Translations under genes and position numbers: made by a program | The notes under the pieces: model-generated | Database searches by the model: none | The model's input: the letters and a program-made list of their open reading frames with translations, nothing else | What the model was told of the DNA's origin: nothing | In this document: piece after piece, positions 6,634 through 14,165 of the stretch | How the letters are laid out: each line of letters starts with the position of its first letter | Numbering within the stretch: position 1 is the stretch's first letter | From: JAJDGF01 sp031549325 | Lineage (GTDB): Bacteria > Bacillota > Clostridia > Christensenellales > Aristaeellaceae | NCBI GenBank assembly: GCA_031549325.1 | Contig: JAVBQA010000091.1 | Location: 1 to 14,197 of the forward strand | Direction: 5' to 3' | DNA: 14,197 nucleotides

Positions 6634-8661
6634 GTGGACGTGGACATGACTTGGGACGCGCTGCCCGGACAATGGGAGGACGCGCCGTTCCTCGGCAACG
6701 GCCAGCTGGGCGCGATGGTGTGGCGCGTGGGCGATCGCGCGCTGTGCGTGCAGCTGGGGCACAGCGCCGTTTGCGACCACCGCGACTGCGCGCCGGAGGA
6801 GCTGTTGTTCTACCGCTGCCGGCTGCCCGTGGGGCGGCTGGTGCTGGCGCTGCCGGAGGCGCTGGAGGGCTCGACGATGCGGCTTTGCCTGCGCGACGCG
6901 ACGCTGACGCTGCGAGCGGGAAACCGGGTGCTGCTGCGCCTGATGGTGCTGGCCGACCGGGATCTGCTGGTGCTGCGCCATCGCGGCCAGATCGAGGCGC
7001 GATTTGAACCCGACCCCGCCATGAGTCCCCGCCAGCGATACGGCATAGAGCATGGCGAGGCGTTCCGCGTGGCGCAAGGCTATGTGCCCAACCCAGCCCC
7101 ATGGTTTGACCGGCGTGGCGATGTGCGGCTGTGCGTGCAGGACTTGCTGTGCGGCGGGCGCACGGTGTCCGCGTGGCGGCAGGCGGATGGGCTGCTGGTG
7201 GCCACCGTGTGCCACAGCGCGCAGGACGGCTCGGCGCTGAACGAGGCGCTGCGCCTGGTGGGCGGCGCGCCGGACGACGCGGCGCACCTGGACTTCTGGC
7301 GCGCGTTCTACCAAAGCCACGAGCTGAGCATCCCGGACGAGCGGCTGATGCGGTTTTACTGGGCGCAGATGTACAAGCTGGGCTCGGCCACCCGCCCCGG
7401 AGGGCGCGTAATGGACAACCAGGGCCCTTGGCTGCAAGAAACGCCCTGGCCCGCCACCTGGTGGAACCTGAACGTGCAGCTGGCGTATTCGCCGGTGTTC
7501 GCAAGCAACCACCTGGAGCTGTTCGAGCCCGTGTGGCGCGCGCTTCATGATCATTTGGACCAGCTGGTCAAAAACGTGCCCGAGGCATACCGGCACGATT
7601 CGGCGGCCATCGGCGCCTATTCGGACGGGGCGCTGTTCTCAAAGGTGGCGGAGCCGGGCGCGGATGAGGGCGGGCTGGTGGAGATCGGCAACCTCACCTG
7701 GGCGCTGCACGCCTGCTGGCGCTACTATCGCATGACGATGGACGACGCGCTGCTGCGCGCGCTGTTGCCGCTGCTGGCGCGCTCGGCCGCCTATGCGCTG
7801 CACTTTTTGCGCGAGGGCGAGGACGGCAGGTTGCACCTGCTGCCCACGGCGTCGCCGGAGTACGGCGTGGTCGCGCCCGACACCAACTATGAGCTGGCGC
7901 TGCTCAACTGGGCGCTGGGCGCGCTGCTCTGGGGCCACGAGCGGCTGGGCCTGAATCACCCGCGCCTGCAGGAGTGGCGCCACGCGCTGGCGAATCTGTG
8001 CGACTATCCCAAGGACGCGCAAACCGGCTTCCACATCGCGCGCGGCGTGCCCTACGAGAAGAGCCATCGCCACTACTCGCACCTGCTGATGGCCTATCCG
8101 CTGTACCTGGTGAACATCGAAAACGGCGGGCGCGGGATCATCGAAACCTCTCTTCGCCACTGGCAGAGCAAGAAGGAGGCGCTCCGGGGCTACTCCTGCA
8201 CCGGCGCGGCCAGCATCGCGTGCGTGCTGGGCGAGGGCGATTTGGCGCTGTCGTACCTGAACGGGCTTTGGGATGGGTTACTGTTGCCTAACACGCTCTA
8301 TAAAGAGGACGGCCCGGTGATCGAGACGCCGCTCAGCGCCGCCGAGTGTATCCACGACATGCTGCTTTCTAGCTGGGGCGGCGCAATCCGCGTGTTTCCG
8401 GCGCTGCCGTCCGGCTGGAAGGACGTGTCGTTCAAGCGGCTGCTGGCCGAGGGCGCGTTCCTGGTCAGCGCCGAGCTGCGCGGCGGGCGCATGGAGTCCA
8501 TCGAAATCACCAGCCTCGCGGGGGAGCCGTGCGTTCTGGTGGCGGCCATCGAGCCGGACGCGTTCGATTGTTCGGGCGCGGCGCTGGAGCGCGTGGGCGA
8601 AGGCCGGTTCCAGCTGGCGCTCGGCAAGGGGGAAACCTGGCGCATGGCGCGCAAAGCATAG
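6634..8661 (+). CDS. GH95-like (alpha/alpha)6-barrel glycoside hydrolase, cytoplasmic
   Basis: This is a 675-residue predicted glycosidase related to GH95 (alpha-L-fucosidase/alpha-L-galactosidase group). An N-terminal beta domain (about 1-210) opens with the pattern FLGNGQLGAMVW. The catalytic barrel (about 225-570) carries WWNLNVQ, with N278 and N280 in the places of the two catalytic asparagines of GH95, SPEYG with E409 as candidate general acid, and HRHYSHL (478-484). In the final catalytic motif, where GH95 has QIDGN, it has VIETP with E564, followed by the matching DMLLSS. The C-terminal domain has the family pattern RVFPALPSGWKD and AEGAFLVSA. It lacks a signal peptide. The start is GTG at 6634, with AAGGGA near 6620-6625 overlapping the end of the permease gene; GTG 6640 and ATG 6646 are poorer alternatives. 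It is shorter than typical GH95 enzymes (about 750-800 residues). Substrate is unknown. Confidence 0.75.
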   Translation: MDVDMTWDALPGQWEDAPFLGNGQLGAMVWRVGDRALCVQLGHSAVCDHRDCAPEELLFYRCRLPVGRLVLALPEALEGSTMRLCLRDATLTLRAGNRVLLRLMVLADRDLLVLRHRGQIEARFEPDPAMSPRQRYGIEHGEAFRVAQGYVPNPAPWFDRRGDVRLCVQDLLCGGRTVSAWRQADGLLVATVCHSAQDGSALNEALRLVGGAPDDAAHLDFWRAFYQSHELSIPDERLMRFYWAQMYKLGSATRPGGRVMDNQGPWLQETPWPATWWNLNVQLAYSPVFASNHLELFEPVWRALHDHLDQLVKNVPEAYRHDSAAIGAYSDGALFSKVAEPGADEGGLVEIGNLTWALHACWRYYRMTMDDALLRALLPLLARSAAYALHFLREGEDGRLHLLPTASPEYGVVAPDTNYELALLNWALGALLWGHERLGLNHPRLQEWRHALANLCDYPKDAQTGFHIARGVPYEKSHRHYSHLLMAYPLYLVNIENGGRGIIETSLRHWQSKKEALRGYSCTGAASIACVLGEGDLALSYLNGLWDGLLLPNTLYKEDGPVIETPLSAAECIHDMLLSSWGGAIRVFPALPSGWKDVSFKRLLAEGAFLVSAELRGGRMESIEITSLAGEPCVLVAAIEPDAFDCSGAALERVGEGRFQLALGKGETWRMARKA

Positions 8662-8681
8662 CGAAAGACGGGGGTGCGCTT

Positions 8682-9812
8682 ATGACCTATGGGCAGGCGT
8701 TAGACACGGCGGTCGGCATACTGCGCGGCAATTTGCCGATGTTCACGGACAGTTTTCAGAGCTCGACCAGCGTGAACCAATTCTATGAGCCCACGGACAA
8801 CGTGGAATGGACCACCGGGTTCCTGACGGGCGAGTATTGGCTGGCCTACGAGGCCAGCGGCGACGCGGCGTTCCGGGACGCGGCGCTTGGGCAGGCGCGC
8901 AGTTTTCTTCTGCGCATCGAGCGCAAGATCGACGTGGATCACCACGACATGGGGTTTCTGTACACCCCGAGCTGCGTGGCGGCGTACAAGCTGACAAGGG
9001 ATGAGCTGGCCAAGCGCGCGGCGCTGCTGGCCGCCGACCAGCTGATGGCGCGGTTCCGGGAGCAGGGCCAGTTCTTCCAGGCGTGGGGGCAGCTGGGCGC
9101 GCCGGAGAACCACCGGCTGATCATCGACTGCCTGATGAACCTGCCGCTGCTCTACTGGGCCAGCGAGGTCACGGGCAACCCGAAGTACCGTGAGGGGGCG
9201 CTGGCCCACACCAAGACCAGCCTGGCCCACCTGGTGCGCCCCGACAGCAGCACCTATCACACCTACTTCTTCGACCCGGACACCGGCGCGCCGCTTCGCG
9301 GCGTGACCCACCAGGGCCGGCGCGACGGCTCGGCCTGGGCGCGCGGCCAGGCGTGGGGCGTGTACGGGCTGGCGCTCAGTTATCGCGACACGGGGGACCC
9401 GGCGTGCGTTCCGCTGTTCGAGCGGGTGGCGGGCTACTTCCTGGATCATCTGCCCGAGGATTGCGTGCCCTATTGGGATTTGTCATTCACAGAGGCCGAC
9501 AACGAGCCGCGCGACTCGTCGGCGGCGGCCATCGCGGCCTGCGGCATGCTGGAGATGGCCAAGCGGCTGCCGGCCGAGCGCGCCGCGTACTATGGCGAAT
9601 GGGCGCGGCGCATCGCGGACGCGCTGGTTTCCGGCTATGCCGTGACCGATCCAGCGCGCGCGGGCGGACTGCTGCTGCACGGCGTGTACGCCAAGGCCAC
9701 GCCCGAGAACGGCGTGACCGACCGGGGCGTGGACGAGTGCAACGCCTGGGGCGACTACTTCTACCTGGAGCTGCTGACGCGGCTGACGCGCGAATGGGAG
9801 GCGTATTGGTGA
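8682..9812 (+). CDS. ugl: GH88 unsaturated glucuronyl hydrolase
   Basis: This is a 376-residue cytoplasmic enzyme that hydrates the double bond of 4,5-unsaturated uronic acid at the non-reducing end of lyase products. It releases the acid, which opens to 5-keto-4-deoxyuronate. Length matches the characterised Bacillus enzyme (377 residues). The two catalytic aspartates are in place: D89 in HHDMGF and D149 in IIDCLMNLPLLYWA, essentially the positions known for the family (88 and 149). NVEWTTGFLTGEYWLAYE near 40-57 and WARGQAWGVYGLALSY are further GH88 hallmarks. The start ATG at 8682 follows GGGGG (8670-8674) by 7 bases. The frame is open upstream to 8529, but that stretch overlaps the previous gene and is Arg/Gly-rich noise. 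It overlaps the lyase start by one base (TGATG). GH105 is less likely because the HHDMGF and LMNLPLLYWA motifs are GH88-like. Confidence 0.93.
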   Translation: MTYGQALDTAVGILRGNLPMFTDSFQSSTSVNQFYEPTDNVEWTTGFLTGEYWLAYEASGDAAFRDAALGQARSFLLRIERKIDVDHHDMGFLYTPSCVAAYKLTRDELAKRAALLAADQLMARFREQGQFFQAWGQLGAPENHRLIIDCLMNLPLLYWASEVTGNPKYREGALAHTKTSLAHLVRPDSSTYHTYFFDPDTGAPLRGVTHQGRRDGSAWARGQAWGVYGLALSYRDTGDPACVPLFERVAGYFLDHLPEDCVPYWDLSFTEADNEPRDSSAAAIAACGMLEMAKRLPAERAAYYGEWARRIADALVSGYAVTDPARAGGLLLHGVYAKATPENGVTDRGVDECNAWGDYFYLELLTRLTREWEAYW

Positions 9813-11725
9813 TGCGGCTGGACTGGATTTGCGACGCGACGCTGGCGGCTGGGGAGGTGGCGGCGCGGTTTCCGGGGGCGGCTGAGGCAACCATCGCGCA
9901 CGCGGATGAAATCTGCGAAAACGCCTTCGCGTTTCGCGGCCACTGGGAGATGGAGCGCACCCATGTGCCGGTGCGCTTTACGGGCGAGATCGACTGGGAA
10001 CACGTCGAGATGGGCGATCCGGAGTGGACGTTTGCGTTCAGCAGGCACACGTTCCTGGTGGTGCTGGGGCGCGCGTGGCGGCTGACGGGCGACGCCAAGT
10101 ACCAGGCGGCGTTTGAGCGGTTGATCGCAGACTGGATCGCGCGCGCGCCGCTGACCGAAGCGTCCGCCAAGACCACCTGGCGGCCCATCGAGGCCGGGCT
10201 GCGCGCCGAGAATTGGCTGCGCGCGCTGGCGCTTTTTGGGCGCGTGCCCGATGGGGTGGAGCAAAGCCTTCGGGCGCACGCGGACTGGCTGCTGACATCC
10301 CACGGCGAGTTTCAGCGGCTGAGCAACTGGGGCGTGCTGCAGGATCACGGGCTGTACCTGCTGGGGCTGGCGATGGGGGAGGCGGGCTGGCGCGACGAGG
10401 CGGCGGCGCGGCTCTGTGAGCAGCTTTCCTTGCAGGTGCTGGGCGATGGCGTGCACTGGGAGCAGAGCCCGATGTATCACTGCGAGGTGCTGCACTGCTG
10501 CCTGAGCGCGGCGCTGGCCGCGCGGCGCTTTGGGGAGCCGCTGCCCCAGGCGCTGCTGGACAAGACCCACCGGATGGCGCTGGCGCTTGGCGCCATGGTT
10601 CGCCCGGACGGGCTTTTGATCTGCCAATCCGACACGGACGAGATCGACGCGCGCGACCTGCTGGCGCTGGCGGCGCTGCTGTTCAAAGACCCGGCGCTCA
10701 AGGGCGCGGCGGCGTCCGGCCTGTACGAGGACAACCTGTGGGACTTTGCGGACCGGATCACCGAATATAACGCCCTGCCGGAGGATTCGTCGCGCAAGAG
10801 CTCGGCGCTTCTTGAGAGCGGCAACTACCAGCTCATTTCGCGGCGCGGCTTCGCCCACTTCCGCTGCGGAAGCCTGGGCAGTGGCCATGGCCACGCCGAT
10901 CTGCTGCATGTGGACTTGGTCTCGAACGGCGAGAGCATCCTCCAGGATTCCGGGCGCTACACCTATGTGGATTCGCCCGTGCGCAGGAAACTCAAGTCGC
11001 CCGCAGCGCACAACACCATCGTCGTGGACGGCGCGGACTTCAGCGTGCCCGAGGGCAGCTGGGGCTATTCCGCCATCGCCGAGCCGCTGAAGGGCGAGCA
11101 CCGCTTCATGGACGAAGCGGACTTCGTGCGCGGCGCGCACATGGGCTATTTCCATCTGGGCGTGCTGCCCCGGCGCGCTCTCGTCCGGCTGGGCGACGGG
11201 CTTTGGGTGATCGTGGACGCGCTGCATGCCACGGGCCGCCACGCCTATGAGCACCACTTCCACTTTGGCCCGGAAGGGCGTGCGCGCATCGATGGGCAGG
11301 GCGCGGTGTATGAGGGAAAGCGCTGCTCGGCGCGGCTGGCGTTCCTGGGGGAGGGGCTGCGCCTGGACATGGGCAATGGGCCCGTCAGCCGTGAATACAA
11401 CAAGCTGGAGGACGCGGATCACCTGCGCGTCAGCCACGAGGCCGAGGGCTTCGCTTCGCTGATCACCGTGATCGCCACGGGCGATGGCGCGCCCAAGCTT
11501 GGGATCGAAGCGCTGCCCGTCAGCACGCGCATCCGCAAGCGCAGCCTGTCCAAAGAGCAGGCGCTGGCGGTCAGGATCGAGGCGGACGGCGCTCAGTGGA
11601 CGCTGATCGCGTGCCACGGCGAGATCATCTCCGAGGTGGATCTGATCGAGGCGAGCGGTCATGCGGGCTATGGAAAGCTGATGGCGTTCGGCCCAGATGG
11701 CCAGACGCGCGTACTGAATTGGTGA
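9812..11725 (+). CDS. Heparinase II/III superfamily polysaccharide lyase (PL12-like)
   Basis: This is a 637-residue lyase predicted to cleave uronate-containing polysaccharide or oligosaccharide by beta-elimination, making the unsaturated ends that GH88 uses. The N-terminal alpha-toroid (about 1-300) has the Hepar_II_III_N pattern (RHTFLVVLGRAWRLTGD, WRPIEAGLRAENWLRAL). The C-terminal beta-sandwich (about 340-635) has GHGHADLL, DSGRYTY and AAHNTIVVDG. Candidate active-site residues by family comparison are N172 in SNWG, Y222 in EQSPMYH, H359/H361 in GHGHAD, and H400 in AAHNT. No signal peptide, so it acts in the cytoplasm. The start ATG 9812 overlaps the GH88 stop and has GGGAGG (9796-9801) 10 bases upstream. 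PL12 is the nearest family by domain order, but PL15, PL33 or another heparinase-fold family cannot be excluded. Substrate (heparan-type, other glycosaminoglycan, or bacterial uronate glycan) is not determined by sequence. Confidence 0.9.
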   Translation: MRLDWICDATLAAGEVAARFPGAAEATIAHADEICENAFAFRGHWEMERTHVPVRFTGEIDWEHVEMGDPEWTFAFSRHTFLVVLGRAWRLTGDAKYQAAFERLIADWIARAPLTEASAKTTWRPIEAGLRAENWLRALALFGRVPDGVEQSLRAHADWLLTSHGEFQRLSNWGVLQDHGLYLLGLAMGEAGWRDEAAARLCEQLSLQVLGDGVHWEQSPMYHCEVLHCCLSAALAARRFGEPLPQALLDKTHRMALALGAMVRPDGLLICQSDTDEIDARDLLALAALLFKDPALKGAAASGLYEDNLWDFADRITEYNALPEDSSRKSSALLESGNYQLISRRGFAHFRCGSLGSGHGHADLLHVDLVSNGESILQDSGRYTYVDSPVRRKLKSPAAHNTIVVDGADFSVPEGSWGYSAIAEPLKGEHRFMDEADFVRGAHMGYFHLGVLPRRALVRLGDGLWVIVDALHATGRHAYEHHFHFGPEGRARIDGQGAVYEGKRCSARLAFLGEGLRLDMGNGPVSREYNKLEDADHLRVSHEAEGFASLITVIATGDGAPKLGIEALPVSTRIRKRSLSKEQALAVRIEADGAQWTLIACHGEIISEVDLIEASGHAGYGKLMAFGPDGQTRVLNW

Positions 11726-11736
11726 GGTGAGATCAA

Positions 11737-12519
11737 ATGGAGATTCGGATTGTTAGAGGCGGGCAGGTCTTGGCCGGCGCGACGGGCAGCGATGAAGCGG
11801 GATTGCTGTACACGGGGCTTTACGCTCCGGGCGACGAGATCCTCTTTGACATGGACGGCGCGCATCACGCGTGGGTGCAGCTGGATCAAGCCATCGACTG
11901 GGCGCAGGTGTATCTGCCCAGCGGCGCGATGGCCTACCGCGTGCCGCATGGCGAGGGGCTGCGCGCCCATCCGCCGCTGGCGTTCGCGGGCGAAACGCAC
12001 CTGATTCGCGCGCGGCGGGCAACAGAAGCGGAAGTGACCATGCGCCGCAACTTGGCGCGCAACCCCGCCGACCAGCGCGGCGAGGCGCAAGCCTATCCGC
12101 ACGCCACCGCCAATGTGGAGACCCGGGGCGAGTCGGTGTTCGCGGCGCGCAACGTGATCGACGGCTGCACGATGAACCACGGCCACGGCGAATGGCCCTA
12201 CCAGTCCTGGGGCATTGGCGCGCGAACCGACGCGTGGCTGATGCTGGACTTCGGGCGCGAGGTGGTCATCGACGAGCTCGTTTTCTACCTGCGCGCGGAC
12301 TTTCCCCACGACGCGCACTGGACCCGCGCGACGGTGGAGCTGCCTTGCGGGTTTGAAAAGTCATTCCCGTTGTTAAGAACCGGGCAGCCGCAGCGCGTTG
12401 CGATTGGCCCGCGCGCGACGAACCGCATCACCCTGAAGAACCTGATCAAATCGGACGATCCGTCAGCCTTTCCGGCGCTGACCCAGATCGAAGTCTATGG
12501 CACGGAGGAGGACACATGA
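11737..12519 (+). CDS. Cytoplasmic two-domain protein with C-terminal F5/8C (galactose-binding-like) domain, function unknown
   Basis: This is a 260-residue protein of unknown function. The first 95 residues look like a small beta domain (GLLYTGLYAPGDEILFDMDG), then a short linker with RRNLARNP (103-110). The C-terminal part (about 112-256) resembles a discoidin/CBM32-like jelly roll: FAARNVIDG (135-143), SWGI, AWLMLDFGREVVIDELVFYL (166-185) and a closing ITQIEVYG-like strand near 248-255. It contains clustered polar residues YPH (120-122), NHGHGEWP (147-154) and DFPHDAHW (188-195) that could form a ligand or metal site. There is no signal peptide or membrane segment, so unlike most such domains it should be intracellular. 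GAGGTGAG (11724-11731) precedes the ATG by 5 bases. It sits between lyase and kduI and its stop overlaps the kduI start, so it is cotranslated with the uronate pathway. A sugar-binding, mutarotase-like or unrecognised enzymatic role is possible; I infer none firmly. Confidence 0.8.
   Translation: MEIRIVRGGQVLAGATGSDEAGLLYTGLYAPGDEILFDMDGAHHAWVQLDQAIDWAQVYLPSGAMAYRVPHGEGLRAHPPLAFAGETHLIRARRATEAEVTMRRNLARNPADQRGEAQAYPHATANVETRGESVFAARNVIDGCTMNHGHGEWPYQSWGIGARTDAWLMLDFGREVVIDELVFYLRADFPHDAHWTRATVELPCGFEKSFPLLRTGQPQRVAIGPRATNRITLKNLIKSDDPSAFPALTQIEVYGTEEDT
12504..12511 (+). promoter_or_regulatory. Ribosome binding site deciding the kduI start
   Basis: GGAGGAGG lies 4 bases before ATG 12516 and 7 bases before ATG 12519. 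The second spacing is more usual, and the second ATG gives an N-terminus (MDIRYA) aligning with that of E. coli KduI (MDVRQS). The site is inside the end of the upstream gene. Confidence 0.65.
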
Positions 12520-13361
12520 TGGACATTCGCTATGCTTGCAACCCGCGGGATTTTCGGCGCTATACCACCGGGGAGACCCGCGCCGAGTTTTTGATTGAGA
12601 ACCTGTTCATGCCGGACGAGCTGACCGCCGTCTACAGCCACGTGGACCGCATGGTGACGCTGGGCTGCATGCCGGTGCGGGAGGCCGTGGCGCTGGACAA
12701 GGGAATCGACGTCTGGAAGAACTTTGGCACCCGCTATTTTCTGGAGCGCCGCGAGATCGGCGTCTTCAACGTGGGCGGCGCCGGATCCATCGAGGTGGAC
12801 GGCACGCGGTACGCGCTGGGCGAACGCGACTGCCTCTACATCGCCATGGGCGCAAAACAGGTGCTGTTCCGATCCGACAGCGAGGGCGCTCCCGCAAAAT
12901 TCTACATGGTCAGCGCGCCGGCGCACTGCGCGCATCAGACGCGGTTGCTGACGCTCCAGGACGCGGCGAAAAAGCCGCTGGGCGCGCTTGAAACCAGCAA
13001 CAAGCGGGTCATCAACCAGTTCATTCACCCGGATGTGCTGAAGACGTGCCAGTTGTCGATGGGATTGACGGTGCTGGAGCCGGGCAGCGCGTGGAACACC
13101 ATGCCCGCCCACACGCATGAGCGGCGCATGGAGGTCTATTTTTACTTTGACCTGCCCAAGGACGGCGTCGTGTTTCACATGATGGGCCAGGGCGATGAGA
13201 CACGCCACATCGTGATGCAAAACGAGCAGGCGGTCATCAGCCCGTCCTGGTCCATCCATGCGGGCGTGGGCACGGGGAGCTATGCGTTCATCTGGGCGAT
13301 GGGCGGCGAAAACCAGGCGTTTGATGACATGGACGTGATCGGCACGACGGCGTTGCGATAA
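12519..13361 (+). CDS. kduI: 5-keto-4-deoxyuronate isomerase (4-deoxy-L-threo-5-hexosulose-uronate ketol-isomerase)
   Basis: This is a 280-residue cupin isomerase (EC 5.3.1.17) that converts 5-keto-4-deoxyuronate, the open form of the sugar released by GH88, to 3-deoxy-D-glycero-2,5-hexodiulosonate. Similarity to E. coli KduI (278 residues) runs end to end: SHVDRMV, YFLERREIGVFNVGGAGSI, TCQLSMGLT, NEQAVISPSWSIHAGVGTG and GENQAFDDMD. The zinc ligands are all present: H198 and H200 in PAHTHERR, E205 in RMEVYFYF, and H247 in WSIHAG, each shifted by two from E. coli. The start ATG 12519 is preferred over 12516 for spacing and alignment. Either way the gene overlaps the stop of its upstream neighbour (ATGATGG). 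The dehydrogenase gene for the next pathway step follows 12 bases after its stop, or immediately if a GTG is used. Confidence 0.97.
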   Translation: MDIRYACNPRDFRRYTTGETRAEFLIENLFMPDELTAVYSHVDRMVTLGCMPVREAVALDKGIDVWKNFGTRYFLERREIGVFNVGGAGSIEVDGTRYALGERDCLYIAMGAKQVLFRSDSEGAPAKFYMVSAPAHCAHQTRLLTLQDAAKKPLGALETSNKRVINQFIHPDVLKTCQLSMGLTVLEPGSAWNTMPAHTHERRMEVYFYFDLPKDGVVFHMMGQGDETRHIVMQNEQAVISPSWSIHAGVGTGSYAFIWAMGGENQAFDDMDVIGTTALR

Positions 13362-13373
13362 GTGGACAAACAG

Positions 13374-14165
13374 ATGGATCAGTTCAGACTGGATGGCAAG
13401 GTGGCGCTGATTACGGGCGGTTGCTATGCCATCGGATATGCGATGGCGAAAGCGCTGTGGGAGGCGGGCGCGACGGTCGCGTTCAACGCGTCCCGCCAGG
13501 AGACCGTGGATCAGGCGCTCAAAGCCTATAGAGCCGACGGCATCCCGGCGCGCGGCTATGTGTTCGATGTGACGGATGAGGACGCAGTGCGCGAGTCCGT
13601 TGCCCGGATGGAGCGCGAGGTCGGCGTCGTCGACGTCTTGGTCAACAACGCGGGCATCATCAAGCGTGCGCCCATGCTGGAGATGGACGCGGCGGACTTC
13701 CGCCGGGTGATCGACGTGGATCTGACGGCCGCGTTCATCATGGCCAAGGCCGTGCTGCCCGGGATGATCGGGAAGGGGCACGGGAAAATCATCAACATCT
13801 GCTCAATGATGAGCGAGCTGGGCCGCGAGACGGTCAGCGCGTACGCCGCGGCAAAGGGCGGCCTGAAGATGCTGACCCGGAACCTCTGCGCGGAGTTTGG
13901 CGAGAAGAACATCCAGTGCAACGGACTCGGCCCCGGGTATATCGAGACCCCGCAGACAGCCCCGTTGCGCGAGCGCCAGCCGGACGGCTCGCGCCACCCG
14001 TTCGACCAGTTCATCGTGGCCAAAACCCCCGCTCAGCGCTGGGGCCGGGCGGAAGACCTGACCGGTCCGGCGGTGTTCCTGGCGTCGGACGCGTCGAACT
14101 TCGTCAACGGCCAGATCCTGTACGTGGATGGCGGGATTTTGGCCTATATCGGCAAGCAACCGTAG
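13374..14165 (+). CDS. kduD: Short-chain dehydrogenase of the KduD / gluconate 5-dehydrogenase (IdnO/DhuD) group
   Basis: This is a 263-residue NAD(P)-dependent SDR, predicted from context to reduce 3-deoxy-D-glycero-2,5-hexodiulosonate to 2-keto-3-deoxygluconate. The cofactor motif is TGGCYAIG (14-21), NNAG is at 91-94, and the catalytic set is S144, Y157 and K161 (SAYAAAK). The stretch INICSMMSELGRETVSAYAA is close to E. coli IdnO, and the loop DGSRHPFDQF plus the ending GGILAYIGKQP are, from memory, typical of Firmicutes and Bacteroides proteins labelled gluconate 5-dehydrogenase. Sequence thus points to the IdnO/DhuD branch, while position next to kduI points to the KduD reaction. The start ATG 13374 matches the usual SDR N-terminus. 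A GTG at 13362, directly after the kduI stop, would add 4 residues but has no clear ribosome binding site. The symbol reflects context. Confidence 0.88.
   Translation: MDQFRLDGKVALITGGCYAIGYAMAKALWEAGATVAFNASRQETVDQALKAYRADGIPARGYVFDVTDEDAVRESVARMEREVGVVDVLVNNAGIIKRAPMLEMDAADFRRVIDVDLTAAFIMAKAVLPGMIGKGHGKIINICSMMSELGRETVSAYAAAKGGLKMLTRNLCAEFGEKNIQCNGLGPGYIETPQTAPLRERQPDGSRHPFDQFIVAKTPAQRWGRAEDLTGPAVFLASDASNFVNGQILYVDGGILAYIGKQP

Noticed and set aside
4823..7504. Very long open frame on the minus strand (893 codons)
   Set aside because: It lies antisense to the two permeases and the GH95-like gene, is Arg/His/Gln/Pro-rich with no domain or ribosome binding site, and is the expected by-product of GC-rich coding DNA.
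8529..8681. Upstream extension of the GH88 frame
   Set aside because: Overlaps the end of the GH95-like gene and reads Arg/Gly-rich out-of-frame sequence; ATG 8682 has its own ribosome binding site and gives the family length.
9353..9811. Upstream extension of the lyase frame
   Set aside because: Lies inside the GH88 gene in another frame; ATG 9812 has GGGAGG upstream and the domain begins right after it.
9761..11662. 633-codon open frame antisense to the lyase
   Set aside because: Low-complexity composition without recognisable motifs, opposite a well-conserved lyase; a shadow frame.
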